This document shows, in pieces, positions 32,201 to 39,807 of a stretch of DNA of 64,000 nt. A model generated the notes under the pieces. The model was given only the letters and a program-made list of their open reading frames with translations. It ran no database searches and was not told where the DNA came from. The first letter of the stretch is position 1, and every line of letters begins with the position of its first letter. The DNA is from Hippopus hippopus. Its lineage: Eukaryota > Mollusca > Bivalvia > Cardiida > Cardiidae. Both the position numbers and the translations under genes were made by a program. Where the stretch lies: NCBI GenBank assembly GCA_946811185.2, contig OX328109.1, positions 42,330,129-42,394,128 on the forward strand. The letters run 5' to 3'.

Positions 32201-34481
32201 TCGACTGGTTTAGTTTAGACCCGTTCGATGACCAAAGGTATTCTAGTAAAATCGATACACAGTCCAGTGTTTCGTCCCATTTTCTCTTCATACTCCAGAT
32301 TTTTCATCTACTCACGATGTAACAGTTTCGATAGTATATATTATGATCATTAGTAACTCTTATGGTATTTGTGCGTCAACAGTGACGCATTGTTGAAAAA
32401 AATGCAGGTCATTTTCCTTTAAAATCCGTCAAAACACACAAAATTGTGAATCAAGGAAAACCCTGTCTACAGTTTTGCAACTCTGATGTAATTTTTAAGT
32501 TTTTCGGTTTTTTCAGTATTTCTGACGGTCCCATGACATACAATAGAGCCAAGTATTAAAACGTCAAAAGTCAGCTACAAATTCTTTGTAGGCTGATGAA
32601 GGATATAAAGTTCCATAAATTCAAAAATATGTGTATTTTAATCTGGCTTAACCCTTCACCACACAATGCCCAGTTTGAATGACCCTGAGAAAGAAGGCTA
32701 TTGCAGATGTTAGGAAAAAGTGAAAATGATGGTAAACAGTAATTTGTCATTTTCCCATGATGTTTTCTACCTTTCAAAAGGTTATGAAGTACATATAATT
32801 AATACAACTCATGAGCTACATTTAAATTGTCGTCTGTAGCTTCTTCCAATCTTGTTGATTCTAAAATCTTGCCAACGGGTAAACAGCTATCAGATTTTCT
32901 TCAAACCAGTAAGTTCAAGCATTGCTACAGATATGTAAGAATCCACTTTTGATTCAATTCACAGCAAAACATCTGTTTTGTCTTTCAAATGATTCAAGAA
33001 GTCCCATCATACTTAGCCTTTCTTAAAGCTGCAGATCACCAATAAAGATCTTGCAACAATATTTCTCATTTGGCTAACTTATAGATCTAGCATTCATTAG
33101 TTTTTAACTGTCAGGTATTTCAGGAAAAGAGAGCGCAACTGATGCTGTCAGATAAACGAATAGAAAGTTAAAACTTGATAAACTAATTCAGTACCATTAT
33201 GTCCAAAAAAATTCTGATTGCTCATTATTATTATAGTATTCTATTCATAGAACAAGACTACCTTCTAACAGGCCGGGGGCAACTGGTGTCCGACCTTCGT
33301 CTATCAAATAGTTACTGGAGATGCACAGGTTATCATCTTCAGATAACCAGTTCAAATGATAAGCAGGTTGACAAAACCTGATTTCACAGTTTAGGAGATA
33401 TTCAATATACAAAATGATTAAGAATTTCACGGTCGGCGCTTCCATCTTGTTACATCTTTTACAATCGCCAATATCAGCTCTTTTTGTACTTATAGCAAAC
33501 AGTAAAATATAATCGCCAATGGCGATTTTTGGTATCTGTAACCTAGCTTTCATATTTTACACTGACAATTTCCATAGGCTAAAAAATCTTTTCCCCCTTT
33601 TCTTCCTGTGTATATGAATAATGCAAATTATTTGTTCTGTTTGACACAACAAAATCAATCTCCTTAGAAAAAAAAAATGGTTACATTTAGCATAAACAAA
33701 CATCAATGAAAACAATGTGAACTGATTTCATATGGGGTAATATTTCTATTAAGTGTGACAATCCTGGTTCAATGGTACCCCAATACCATGTTGAGAAGAA
33801 CGAGCCCAGACAAACAAGCCCAGGGATGGGATGAAAAAGCCTGTTCCACCTGTGAGAGGTGTAAACAACAACCTGTGTAATCTTTGCTTAATAAGAAATG
33901 ATAGAGTAATCAAATAACACTTGAAATATGGAAAAATTCATGCAATCAAAGTACTTCAGCAAAAAATACACAACAATTTATTTTTTAGGGTAGAAGAACT
34001 TTAGCAGACACATATCAGCAATTTTGTTATTTTGTCAATAACATCTTCGCATTATTTGTTACAAATTAAATTTGACATGGGCCTTTTAACATGAAAATAA
34101 GCACGGCTGTGGGGACGGTAGCCCAAAAGTAGTAATGGCTTTAGTACTAACTTGTTTAAGTATGTCAAAGTATTTATGTGTCCCCTAAAGTTCAGTTGTC
34201 CTTTTTTTTAAAGGCAACTTTGACAACAATATATACGAATTTTAAATATAGGGAAGATTTCTCCAAATTTCATTTGGGGACGATTTCTTCTGGGGACGAT
34301 TTCCCCAGCATTCGGCAACCTGTACATGGCATCATTTCAGACTGACAACTGTCCCAAGTGTCAGAAGAAAAGATAGTTTAAATTGCTAGTTTTACCAGGG
34401 TACTTCATGTGGGACCCCGGATGTGCCAGCAGATGTTATTTTTGAGGTATTTTCGATTTCCATTGCTTCTTCAGCTGCCAT
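17115..34481 (-). CDS. RFC2: Replication factor C subunit 2 (clamp-loader ATPase)
   Basis: Nine exons on the minus strand (34396-34481, 30960-31071, 29855-29961, 29258-29359, 27295-27395, 22884-23041, 21468-21533, 19947-20141, 17115-17231) join to 1044 nt, 347 aa, close to the usual RFC2 length. All introns are GT-AG and phases agree. In order: VEKYRP motif at 30-35 (RFC box II region), Walker A GPPGTGKT at 67-74, Walker B IIILDEAD at 128-135, sensor-like ACNASDKI near 161-168, the SRC motif at 174-176 (arginine finger serving the neighbour ATP site), and a helical C-terminal collar domain. RFC2 is a small subunit of RFC, which opens PCNA and loads it on primer-template junctions; it also serves in RFC-like checkpoint complexes. 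All key residues are present, so it should be functional. Introns are built largely of MITEs and SINEs. Confidence 0.95.
17345..17605 (+). mobile_element. tRNA-derived SINE, type b
   Basis: The head TCAGTGGTTAGGGTATTAG and GTTTGATACCCC act as A- and B-box relics. The body CAGTGACTTGGAAAGAAAG ... TAGGTGCACTGACC is shared with 36745-37135. It lies in RFC2 intron 8. Confidence 0.6.
17633..17895 (+). mobile_element. tRNA-derived SINE, type a, 5' truncated
   Basis: Body with TGTGGGAAAGCAGTCAGTGG and GATAGATGCACTGGC, ending in a CAAT microsatellite (17866-17890). The tRNA-like head is missing. Confidence 0.6.
17950..18125. mobile_element. Family E fold-back MITE
   Basis: GACCAACCGTTCTTAA at left and its inverse near 18105; the centre GGCCAAACCAAATGGTATAG is slightly decayed. 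Confidence 0.65.
18136..18753 (+). mobile_element. Head/unit/tail element T5
   Basis: Head remnant GAGAGCCTGTATCGCTCC, two or three diverged units with GGTTGCCATGGCAACCAGAA, a GGAC tail (18655-18700) and the tail hairpin GGCCTACGGCC. Confidence 0.6.
18763..18991 (+). mobile_element. Family A MITE, well preserved
   Basis: TTAA at 18763 and TTAA at 18988. Hairpin arms match except for one base in the right arm. One of the best copies for a consensus. Confidence 0.8.
19018..19115 (+). mobile_element. Family A MITE, right half lost
   Basis: TTAA at 19018; the left arm and first hairpin arm only. Confidence 0.5.
19232..19450 (-). mobile_element. Family A MITE
   Basis: Inverse orientation, ending in TTAA at 19447. 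The hairpin loop is altered (GCTGGTAAATAGC). Confidence 0.65.
19480..19640. repeat. SINE-like fragment
   Basis: CATCCATGCTTTCCTGGAG, CAAAGCCACTGGCTG and GAGAGAGGGATGAATCC match the minus-oriented SINE body at 30620-30750. Confidence 0.5.
19708..19940 (-). mobile_element. Family A MITE abutting an RFC2 splice donor
   Basis: The right end (GTGGTAAACGGTAAAA) stops at about 19940; the RFC2 exon 8 donor hexamer occupies 19941-19946. Confidence 0.6.
19947..20141 (-). CDS. RFC2: RFC2 exon 8
   Basis: 65 codons, phase 0-0, VCDEPHPLL to YLKLEFIK (residues 245-309). Acceptor AATTATAG, donor GTACAG. Confidence 0.93.
20145..20570. other. RFC2 intron 7, unassigned part
   Basis: AT-rich DNA with no family recognised. 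Confidence 0.35.
20576..20802 (+). mobile_element. Family A MITE
   Basis: TTAA at 20576. The hairpin is worn (GAGAAAATGAAGGTAACC). Confidence 0.6.
20918..21144 (-). mobile_element. Family A MITE
   Basis: TTAA at both 20918 and 21141. The right TTAA is also the left TTAA of a following family A fragment (21141-21200). Confidence 0.65.
21141..21200 (-). mobile_element. Family A MITE fragment sharing a TTAA
   Basis: Only the end and the GAAAGCATTTGCAG arm remain; it starts at the TTAA that closes the previous copy. Confidence 0.5.
21215..21420 (-). mobile_element. tRNA-derived SINE fragment, minus orientation
   Basis: CCCAAGCTACTGGCTGCTT, CAGGAATGAATCCTGTC and ATCATCAATCCTTGGAAAGA match the SINE body at 30680-30800. 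The tRNA head is decayed. Confidence 0.5.
21468..21533 (-). CDS. RFC2: RFC2 exon 7
   Basis: 22 codons, phase 0-0: [20 protein letters not shown] to FK (residues 223-244). Confidence 0.93.
21558..21780 (+). mobile_element. Family A MITE, degenerate
   Basis: ATTGTGGAGAAAGAAATAAA / TTTTTCCTTTTCATGCAG are the hairpin remnants; the GTCTGCAAATGCTTTC arm is intact. Confidence 0.5.
22150..22374 (-). mobile_element. Family A MITE
   Basis: Long hairpin with one central change (GGTTACCAACATT). TTAA at 22371. Confidence 0.7.
22800..22882. repeat. Short tandem duplication beside RFC2 exon 6
   Basis: A 29-bp unit (GATAGAAAAGTAAGAAGC...) occurs twice just inside the donor side of the intron. Confidence 0.7.
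22884..23041 (-). CDS. RFC2: RFC2 exon 6
   Basis: Residues 170-222 (first base of codon 170 comes from exon 5). EPIQSRC carries the SRC motif. Acceptor TTTATAG, donor GTTATT. Confidence 0.93.
23053..23220 (+). mobile_element. Family A MITE, degenerate, next to RFC2 exon 6
   Basis: ATTACCAAATAACACCG end and GTATGGGAAAAGGAG arm. It begins about 11 bp from the exon 6 acceptor boundary. Confidence 0.5.
23502..24052 (+). mobile_element. Head/unit element T6
   Basis: The head AACAAGAGGGCCATGATGGC matches T3 through TAAGTAAAAACACTACAAGCC. Two close units with GACGGATCAAAATTTTACGA follow, then a third, decayed unit. It merges into T7. Confidence 0.6.
24031..25563 (+). mobile_element. Duplicated element T7 (copy of T4)
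   Basis: See T4 at 12181-13800. This copy has a single tail with a longer GGAC block (25460-25510). It lies in RFC2 intron 5, between exons 6 and 5. Confidence 0.75.
25567..26740 (+). repeat. Tandem array of about six 157-bp units
   Basis: GTTATAGAGCGGACAC or close variants recur near 25693, 25858, 26013, 26172, 26323, 26481 and 26636, a period of 151-165 bp. Each unit has AATAACTCGAAAAATATACA and AAGCCAGAGTTATGGTTCTT. The array is bordered by CAGATGTCTCCCCCC at left and ATGTCTCCCGACCCTGACAG at right, so it is probably one mobile element. Open frames here are by-products of the unit. Confidence 0.8.
26775..27262. mobile_element. Dispersed fold-back element Q, copy 2
   Basis: Matches 893-1392, with ATTTCATGCTTTTAACC and inverse AAAAGCATGAAATAA as inner ends. 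Its right end lies about 33 bp from the RFC2 exon 5 donor boundary. Confidence 0.6.
27295..27395 (-). CDS. RFC2: RFC2 exon 5
   Basis: Completes Ser136, then [17 protein letters not shown] to DKII (137-169) and the first base of Glu170. Acceptor TTTTCAG, donor GTATGA. Confidence 0.93.
27650..27755. mobile_element. Family D short fold-back
   Basis: GTGTACATGAAGATCAGACT and its inverse around CTGCACAAACTGGGCAC. Confidence 0.5.
27840..28780. other. RFC2 intron 4, unassigned part
   Basis: Short open frames only. TTCGAATTTTCACGGTGTTCG (28092) and a similar TTCTCGAATGTTCAAGACTCG (28696) suggest an old unclassified repeat. Confidence 0.35.
28788..29013 (+). mobile_element. Family A MITE, well preserved
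   Basis: TTAA at 28788 and 29010; perfect hairpin at the centre. Confidence 0.75.
29010..29239 (+). mobile_element. Family A MITE sharing TTAA with the previous copy
   Basis: Begins on the same TTAA (29010) that ends the preceding copy and closes at TTAA 29236, 19 bp from RFC2 exon 4. Confidence 0.7.
29258..29359 (-). CDS. RFC2: RFC2 exon 4
   Basis: Completes Arg102, then [15 protein letters not shown] to ILDEAD (103-135) with the Walker B box and two bases of Ser136. Confidence 0.94.
29425..29810 (+). mobile_element. Family A MITE with an amplified hairpin arm
   Basis: After a normal left half, the right arm motif TTTTCTCCTTTTCACA is repeated about six times with drift (29500-29715) before the usual end. 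Confidence 0.55.
29855..29961 (-). CDS. RFC2: RFC2 exon 3
   Basis: Starts with [15 protein letters not shown] (Walker A) and ends LELNASND plus two bases of Arg102. Donor GTAATC. Confidence 0.95.
30088..30155. mobile_element. Family D short fold-back
   Basis: ACAGTGTAGATCAAAATCAG and inverse around AGAACGTGCAGTCTGA. Confidence 0.55.
30255..30484 (-). mobile_element. Family A MITE, well preserved
   Basis: TTAA at 30255 and 30481. Arms are perfectly complementary across the ATGCTGGTTACCAGCAT centre. Confidence 0.8.
30588..30865 (-). mobile_element. tRNA-derived SINE, type a
   Basis: On the minus strand the head is CCGGTAGCTCAGTCAATAG (A box); the B box is the decayed GGTTGGATTCCCGGC. The body follows (TTTCCGAGGATTGATGATAG ... 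GTGCACTGGCTGC). The CAAT tail is lost. It lies in RFC2 intron 2, close to exon 2. Confidence 0.7.
30960..31071 (-). CDS. RFC2: RFC2 exon 2
   Basis: Completes Trp29, then [17 protein letters not shown] to VIIA (30-66). Acceptor TTTTTCCAG, donor GTAAGC. Confidence 0.94.
31124..31325 (+). mobile_element. Family A MITE
   Basis: TTAA at 31124. Hairpin arms differ by a few bases; the right end has decayed. Confidence 0.65.
31320..31530. mobile_element. Fold-back element J
   Basis: GCTCCAGATAAGAAGGAGTG at left and its inverse ending near 31520, with an inner inverted pair AACCCTATGTTGTGG / CCACAACATAGG. Part of it matches T2 near 10097-10165. Confidence 0.6.
31540..32640. other. RFC2 intron 1, unassigned part
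   Basis: Several short frames, none with recognisable content. AGTATGTGTTTTCGAAG and a GTTTTCCCTTGG / CCAAGG-like pair hint at one decayed element. Confidence 0.35.
32648..32888 (+). mobile_element. Family A MITE, degenerate
   Basis: TTAA at 32648. The hairpin is now GTGAAAATGATGGTAAAC / TAATTTGTCATTTTCCCATG. Confidence 0.55.
32890..34390. other. RFC2 intron 1, proximal part
   Basis: No repeat family recognised. This is the longest stretch of the RFC2 locus without a clear MITE, and it adjoins the promoter region. Confidence 0.4.
34396..34481 (-). CDS. RFC2: RFC2 exon 1
   Basis: ATG at 34479-34481, residues [20 protein letters not shown] through VP and two bases of Trp29. Donor GTAAAA. Acidic, variable N-terminus, as usual in this family; the EVPW-VEKYRP join matches the family's LPWVEKYRP. 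Confidence 0.9.
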
Positions 34482-34840
34482 TTTCCCGCGTAATTCGAGC
34501 GAACAGCGTAATTGTTAGAAAATCCGTGAGAAATACAAGCTTGTGAAATAAAATAATTTTTGTATCGATCAGTCTGTTTTGCAGCGATTTTTTTAGGTAA
34601 GTTTGATCTTGATTTACGAAACGAATACTAGTTCTAATATTTAAATTTCTATTTCGTTACCGTTCACTCTGGATTGGTTGAAATCGTATGATTTTATTGT
34701 AACACCGCTTCCGGGACGCACAGGAAACGCAAGCAAAACGACAGCGCCATAACTGAGTACGGAAAGAATAACAAAGAAATCCAACGCATCTATCTAGATA
34801 GTGGTCAATTTTAGGAAGCTTGCATACATAAATTAAAAAT
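34482..34840. promoter_or_regulatory. Bidirectional promoter region between RFC2 and SNRPD3
   Basis: 359 bp separate the two start codons. It holds TTTCCCGC (34482-34489, an E2F consensus touching the RFC2 ATG), an inverted CCAAT box (ATTGG, 34673-34677) and CTTCCGG (34708-34714, ETS/GABP-like). No convincing TATA box was seen. Divergent housekeeping pairs with ETS and CCAAT sites are a known arrangement; use of these sites here is inferred. Confidence 0.6.
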
Positions 34841-35153
34841 ATGTCTATCGGAGTTCCCATCAAGGTGATGCATGAGGCGGAAGGCCACATTGTTACTTGT
34901 GAAACAACGACCGGTGAAGTATACCGTGGAAAATTGGTTGAAGCCGAGGACAATATGAATTGCCAAATGGCTAACATAACTGTTACTTACAGAGACGGTA
35001 GAGTTGCACAACTGGAGAATGTGTACATTAGAGGAAGCAAAATTCGATTCATGATACTGCCCGATATGTTGAAAAACGCCCCAATGTTCAAGAAAGTTCA
35101 AGGCAAAGGACAGTCTGCGGGCCGAGGAAAATCAGCAATTCTCAGAGCACAAG
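34841..35153 (+). CDS. SNRPD3: SNRPD3 exon 1
   Basis: Residues 1-104 and the first base of Ala105; donor GTAACG. Contains the whole Sm fold. Confidence 0.95.
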
Positions 35154-37290
35154 GTAACGGTTAATTTCAGCCGCAAGAATTTTCGATATTGAAATTTTAC
35201 AGTAAAAGACAAGGCGTAGGGCTGAAATAAGCATAAGTATGTAATAGCAAATAAAGAACTTTTAATAAATGTTTTTACCCATGTAGTTTACATTTAAAAC
35301 CAGTTGTGAAAAGGTTGTTTTTCAAGATCCATAGGCAATGGCCAGTCAATACACCAGGGGACTTGGCTTTACTCAACCATAAGAATTACAAGAAAAAAAT
35401 TGTAGCCAAATATACTCGAGAGTTGAGTTGTGCTATTGGTTAAAGTGCCATTAACATGGTAAGCCCTACCCCCGATTCGGTGACTAGCTCCGATGTTATT
35501 TTTGTGAGTGTTTCTCAGCTAGCCCCCGCAGCAGCCACTCTTATAACCCATCTGGACTGATAAATTAGAATACCACCATCGTTTCAGATGGCCGTATGCA
35601 TCGATCTTCTCTTGTCAGTTAACAATATAGTCCTGAATCGATAGTCTAATGATTAATCTTTACAAAAACCCGGAAATAATTGAAAAATAACACTGTTACC
35701 TCCTTGTAATTCCATTATTTCGGAATGTAAATATCCATTGACCTACTTCCCAGGAAGTCGAAACTAGGCTTGACATTTACTGCCCATGTTTCGGAAGTCA
35801 CTTCAGGTACAGTAAAGTTCTTTGTTTTTTTCACAATTTATGCCATCTGTGTTACCAGCTTGGGCATTGAAAGGAAAACTAAATGTACTGGATGTATTTC
35901 ATTTACATTTATGGAGTCATATTTATCACTTAAATTGCCAGTCACACAATAATCATTTTTTCAAATCAAATTGACCACGCATGCGCAGTTATATGAATGT
36001 ATAATGAGTGTTTGTTTACAAATTAGCCAGATGTGTTTATGTCAAATAAATGGTAAATTACAAAAGGATCAATGAAAACCTTGCACTAAACTTGGTGTCA
36101 ACGTGAAGTTAAATCATTTATCTATCGATTCATGTCCATTTTCATAGCTGACAAGTAGGTTAAAGACACATTAAGCAGACTGAAAAGTGATGGGTAAGAT
36201 TTTGAGATTTTCCAGATACTTTTGAAGAGGGGCTGCGGTGAAGGATTGCTGAGACCCAATCACAAAAATAACATCGGAGCAACCCTTCAGACTGAAGGTG
36301 GGTAAGCCCAAATTGGTAGAGAAATTGTAAAGAAAATTCATGTTCAGTTTTTACCAATATTGTTGACTTTTCCATATTGAAAGGATTTACAGGTCACAAA
36401 TTAAAAGTGGCTTGAATGTTTGAACTTGACTTTTATAAGAGTAAATTGTGCTAAATTTTTATCTCTCTCTCTTTTATTTAAGCAGTCTTTCTCATGATCC
36501 GTAACACACAACATTTTGTGGTGAAGGGTTAATTGGACAACAGGTTTGAACAGTATCTTTTTTCGTTACCTGAGTGCATTGGTCAGGTGACTGAAGCTTA
36601 GATGGGAACCAGAAAAGTATGTTCCTTTAGTGATGATGCCGTAGTCGATAGTACAGGAACATACCGACGTATCACCGAAATACCGGATATTCACTTATTC
36701 ATCTTGCATTCTGTGCAGCTCGCAAACTGTGTCTTTTACAGTGTCCTGCATTGCTCAGTGGTGAAGTTTAGTACTTGTTGCCCAGAGGTCCAAGGTTCAA
36801 ACCTCACTGGAAGCATTGTTTTTTTTTTTTTTGTTTTGTTTTTTTTTTTCTGGGGGGGGGGGGGATCCTTGGGCGAGAATTTTCAGAGCTGAAGCCTAGT
36901 TCTACTGAAACCCAGGTTACAGGTTGGATACCTGATCGAGACAAACTTTCTTTCCAGCGATTTTCACTGCTCACCTTTGATGTATATGAGAAAATCAGTC
37001 AGTGGCTTGAAAAGAAAGTTGTGTATGTACTGCTGTGAGAAAGCTTTGAAACACATGCATAGGTGCACTGATCACCATGATATGGCCGAAGCCATTAAAA
37101 TGGCACTTGAACTCCAATATAAACCAAACTAAGAAACCCTGAACATGCATGAATAAATGAGTTGTCGTTGTGAATTGACTGATATAGTGTTGAAAGCACT
37201 TTGACCAATCAATCTCTCTTTACAGCTGCAAGAGGACGTGGTAAAGGGCCAGGCAGAGGTGGTTTCAGAGGAGGGCGTGGTGGACGCTAA
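34841..37290 (+). CDS. SNRPD3: Small nuclear ribonucleoprotein SmD3
   Basis: Exons 34841-35153 and 37226-37290 join to 126 codons with stop (125 aa; the family is usually about 126). SmD3 is one of seven Sm proteins that ring the uridine-rich site of U1, U2, U4 and U5 snRNA; it pairs with SmB. The Sm1 motif runs about residues 13-45 ([19 protein letters not shown]) and Sm2 about 64-77 ([16 protein letters not shown]). The second exon encodes only the Gly/Arg-rich tail ([19 protein letters not shown]), typical targets of symmetric arginine dimethylation before SMN-dependent assembly. The intron is 2072 bp, phase 1. No AATAAA is evident within 270 bp of the stop. Confidence 0.96.
35440..36330. 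repeat. Diverged inverted repeat in SNRPD3 intron
   Basis: GCTCCGATGTTATTTTTGTGA (35488) recurs inverted near 36260-36285, with flanking TCTCAGC and GTAAGCCC also inverted. Possibly the ends of an old element of about 0.9 kb. Confidence 0.4.
36745..37135 (+). mobile_element. tRNA-derived SINE, type b
   Basis: GCTCAGTGGTGAAGTTTAG (A box) and GGTTCAAACCTCAC (B box) head the element. A poly-T/poly-G run (36818-36864) interrupts the body; the body is shared with 17345-17605. It ends 90 bp before SNRPD3 exon 2. Confidence 0.6.
37226..37290 (+). CDS. SNRPD3: SNRPD3 exon 2
   Basis: Acceptor TCTTTACAG; 21 residues of Gly/Arg-rich tail and TAA at 37288. Confidence 0.94.
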
Positions 37291-37554
37291 GAAGTCATTT
37301 ACCATTACATTCGACTATCAGACTTTGGTAGCAGTTTTGTAAATGTTAAAGTCTAGAAAACAATTTTAGATCACACATCAAACGTTACTGTTTGGTGTAT
37401 TTGTTCTGATCAGTGTTCTTTAAATATTAACAGGTATATGTGGAAGCTCTTCCTATGTCAGAGAATACGTTCATACATAATGTTTTAGGCAGTTTCTTTT
37501 AAAGGTAGCTTTGCTATATTTCCAAAATAATGTATTTTAAGGGGAAAAAGATGA

Positions 37555-37760
37555 GGTTTACCCTGCACCAAACAATTCAATGTTAAAACTGCTTTGAAGA
37601 AAACAAGATTTTTCAAAACACCATGAGAAAATGCTGGTGACCAGCACTTTCTCCTTTTCCCACAATGTTTTCTATTTTATTAGAATTTAGCTCTTTCTCA
37701 ATTATGGTCTGCTGATCATTTGTACTTTGAATGGTCGTAAAATTGCTGTTAGAGGGGTTA
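37555..37760 (+). mobile_element. Family A MITE, degenerate
   Basis: GAGAAAATGCTGGTGACCAG and CTTTCTCCTTTTCCCACAAT remain; both ends are weak. Confidence 0.5.
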
Positions 37761-37984
37761 GTCAGACTTTTTCCTTTGTAGTAACTTTCATCATCTTTGT
37801 TTCAGCAACATTAAAAAGCGCTTCAATCTTCTTTTAGTCGAAGATTGTTTTCCAGTCTTCTCGAGTACTGAAGATTTACAAACAAGCTCTATACAATGTT
37901 GGTGTTTGACAGAAATTGTGTAAATGTTTTTCTAGTACTTTAAAAATAATGTAGGAGAGAAGTCAACTAGAAGTTGCAGAGATA

Positions 37985-38205
37985 AAAATAATTAAGCAAG
38001 TTTTACATAAATAATGGGTCCATAAAATCCATTTTGTCCAACAGTTTGCTGAATCATGAGTTAGAATGGTTCAGAATGCTTCTTTGATATGCAGAAAATA
38101 ACATACAGCAAAAAGATTTCCACCCATGCCAGACTGCCCAGGCTGACATGGGTTGATGCTGTTTGCAGATGCATTAAACCCCTTTTTTCACAGAGCATAA
38201 CTCGA
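37985..38205 (-). mobile_element. Family B MITE, truncated
   Basis: Inverse orientation, lacking its outer left part. The central palindrome is shortened to GACTGCCCAGGCTGACATGG. Confidence 0.6.
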
Positions 38206-38223
38206 ATGTTAATTACTTCTACT

Positions 38224-38485
38224 TGAGACATGCTCTGGCAAAAAGGGGCTTAATGCATTGCCTTTATACATGATACTGACCCAATTCATCACATGATTAT
38301 GGATCCATAATTGCCACTTTTTAAATAACCGACTTAATCATGAGGTAGTCAGGTCCTTTGACAAACAGAAAATTGGCCAATAGTGAAAAGTTTCGGCCCA
38401 GGTCAGCCTGCGCGGAATGCGCAGGCTGGCCTGGGTTGATACTTTTCGCAGATGCATTAAGCCCCCTTTTCACAGAGCAGGGCTC
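38224..38485 (-). mobile_element. Family B MITE, complete
   Basis: GACATGCTCTGGCAAAAAGG to CACAGAGCAGGGCTCA. The core GCCTGCGCGGAATGCGCAGGC has one central mismatch. Confidence 0.75.
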
Positions 38486-38610
38486 ACTTCATTTCTATCA
38501 AAAAAACATTGTGTATATATATAGGTATGTCATTAGCATCTTATCTTGAAATATGATCATGATTAAAGCAAGTCATTTTAAGGTGCCTTTGTATTTTTTG
38601 AGGAATCCTG

Positions 38611-38835
38611 CATGTCTCGGTGGTAAAGTGTGGGACAAGTTGTAACCTGGAGGCCCAAAGTTTGAGACTCACTGGAGCCGAAACATGGGTTTTTTGTGGG
38701 ATTGTCCTTGGGCAGCAAACTTCAGAGCCCTAGCCTAGAATTTGCTAAACCCAGGACATACATGAAAATGTGAGCTGTTGCCGTGATATGATTGATAAAT
38801 GTTGAAAACTATAAAACACCATTCAGTCAGTCAAT
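38611..38835 (+). mobile_element. tRNA-derived SINE, type b
   Basis: TCTCGGTGGTAAAGTGTGG / GTTTGAGACTCACTGGAGCC head, short body, CAGT/CAAT-like tail at 38822. Confidence 0.5.
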
Positions 38836-38943
38836 CAACCATTATTTTCTGATCTGTTCTTGGAGTCTGCATTGTTCAAATATTCGTTCTAGACATTGTT
38901 GTGGGTACTTTGTTAGAAAGTATCTTGAACACGGCAACATTGA

Positions 38944-39155
38944 CTTTTTACCTTACGATCCAGATTTTTAATGACCATGAGGAAAAAGACTTTTAAAAAA
39001 ATCATGGGAAAAGGAGAAAATGCTGATAACCAGCATTGTCTCCTTTTCCTACAATATTTTCTGGAAAAAAAACTTTTTCAGGCAAATTTATTTTGTGGTC
39101 TGCAATTGCTTTCATTTTGGACCAGTCTTAAATTTTGTCGTTTGGTAAGAGTTAA
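38944..39155 (+). mobile_element. Family A MITE, first of a chain of three
   Basis: Ends at TTAA 39152, which also opens the next copy. Confidence 0.6.
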
Positions 39156-39350
39156 CTCTACTAAACAACAAAATTTAAGATTTTTCCAAATTGAAAGCAA
39201 TCACAAATTAATTAGATGTTGACTTTGGTCGAGAGAAATCATCAAGAAGGGTAAAAACATAGTGGGGAATTTTCTCCTTTTCTTTCCATGTTATCAAAGC
39301 ATTCTTCCTTTAGGGTATATTAAACACAGGATCATAAGATAATGGATTAA
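39152..39350 (-). mobile_element. Family A MITE, second of a chain of three
   Basis: Opposite orientation to the first. Spans TTAA 39152 to TTAA 39347. The hairpin's left arm is mostly deleted. Confidence 0.55.
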
Positions 39351-39615
39351 CTTTGTGCCAAACAACAAAATTTTTGGCCAAACGGATTGAAAGCACTTGC
39401 AGACATGGGAAAAAAAAAACAGTAAAAAAAATGATTTTTGCATTTGCTAAGGTAGAAATCATTGTTGGATAAGGAGAAATTGCTCCTGGTCCATTTCCCA
39501 GAATGTTTTTTGCCCTTCCCAGAACAAATTCTTATTTGTGAGTCGCATTGATTTTACTGCCTGCAAGTGCTTTGAATTCGGACAAAGTCTAAAATGTTGT
39601 TGGGAAAAGAGTTAA
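39347..39615 (-). mobile_element. Family A MITE, third of a chain of three
   Basis: TTAA 39347 to TTAA 39612. Degenerate hairpin, with an extra A-rich stretch at 39410. Confidence 0.5.
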
Positions 39616-39807
39616 TACAGCTGTAAATACCAAAGTGAGATGATTTAGTGAGAGAATTTAAATGAGTACCAACAAGACAGTGTTTCAGAAATGTTGGAGC
39701 ACTGAGATAGCCTTTTCCCCCGTTTAAAGAAATTTGATCCACGGCCAACTACAAATTTTTCAAAAAAAAAAAATATGTAAGTATTCAAAATCAGTACCTC
39801 TTCACAA

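Noticed and set aside
17115..34481. RFC2 as a pseudogene because of the many insertions
   Set aside because: All nine exons are in frame, splice sites are intact and every catalytic motif is present.
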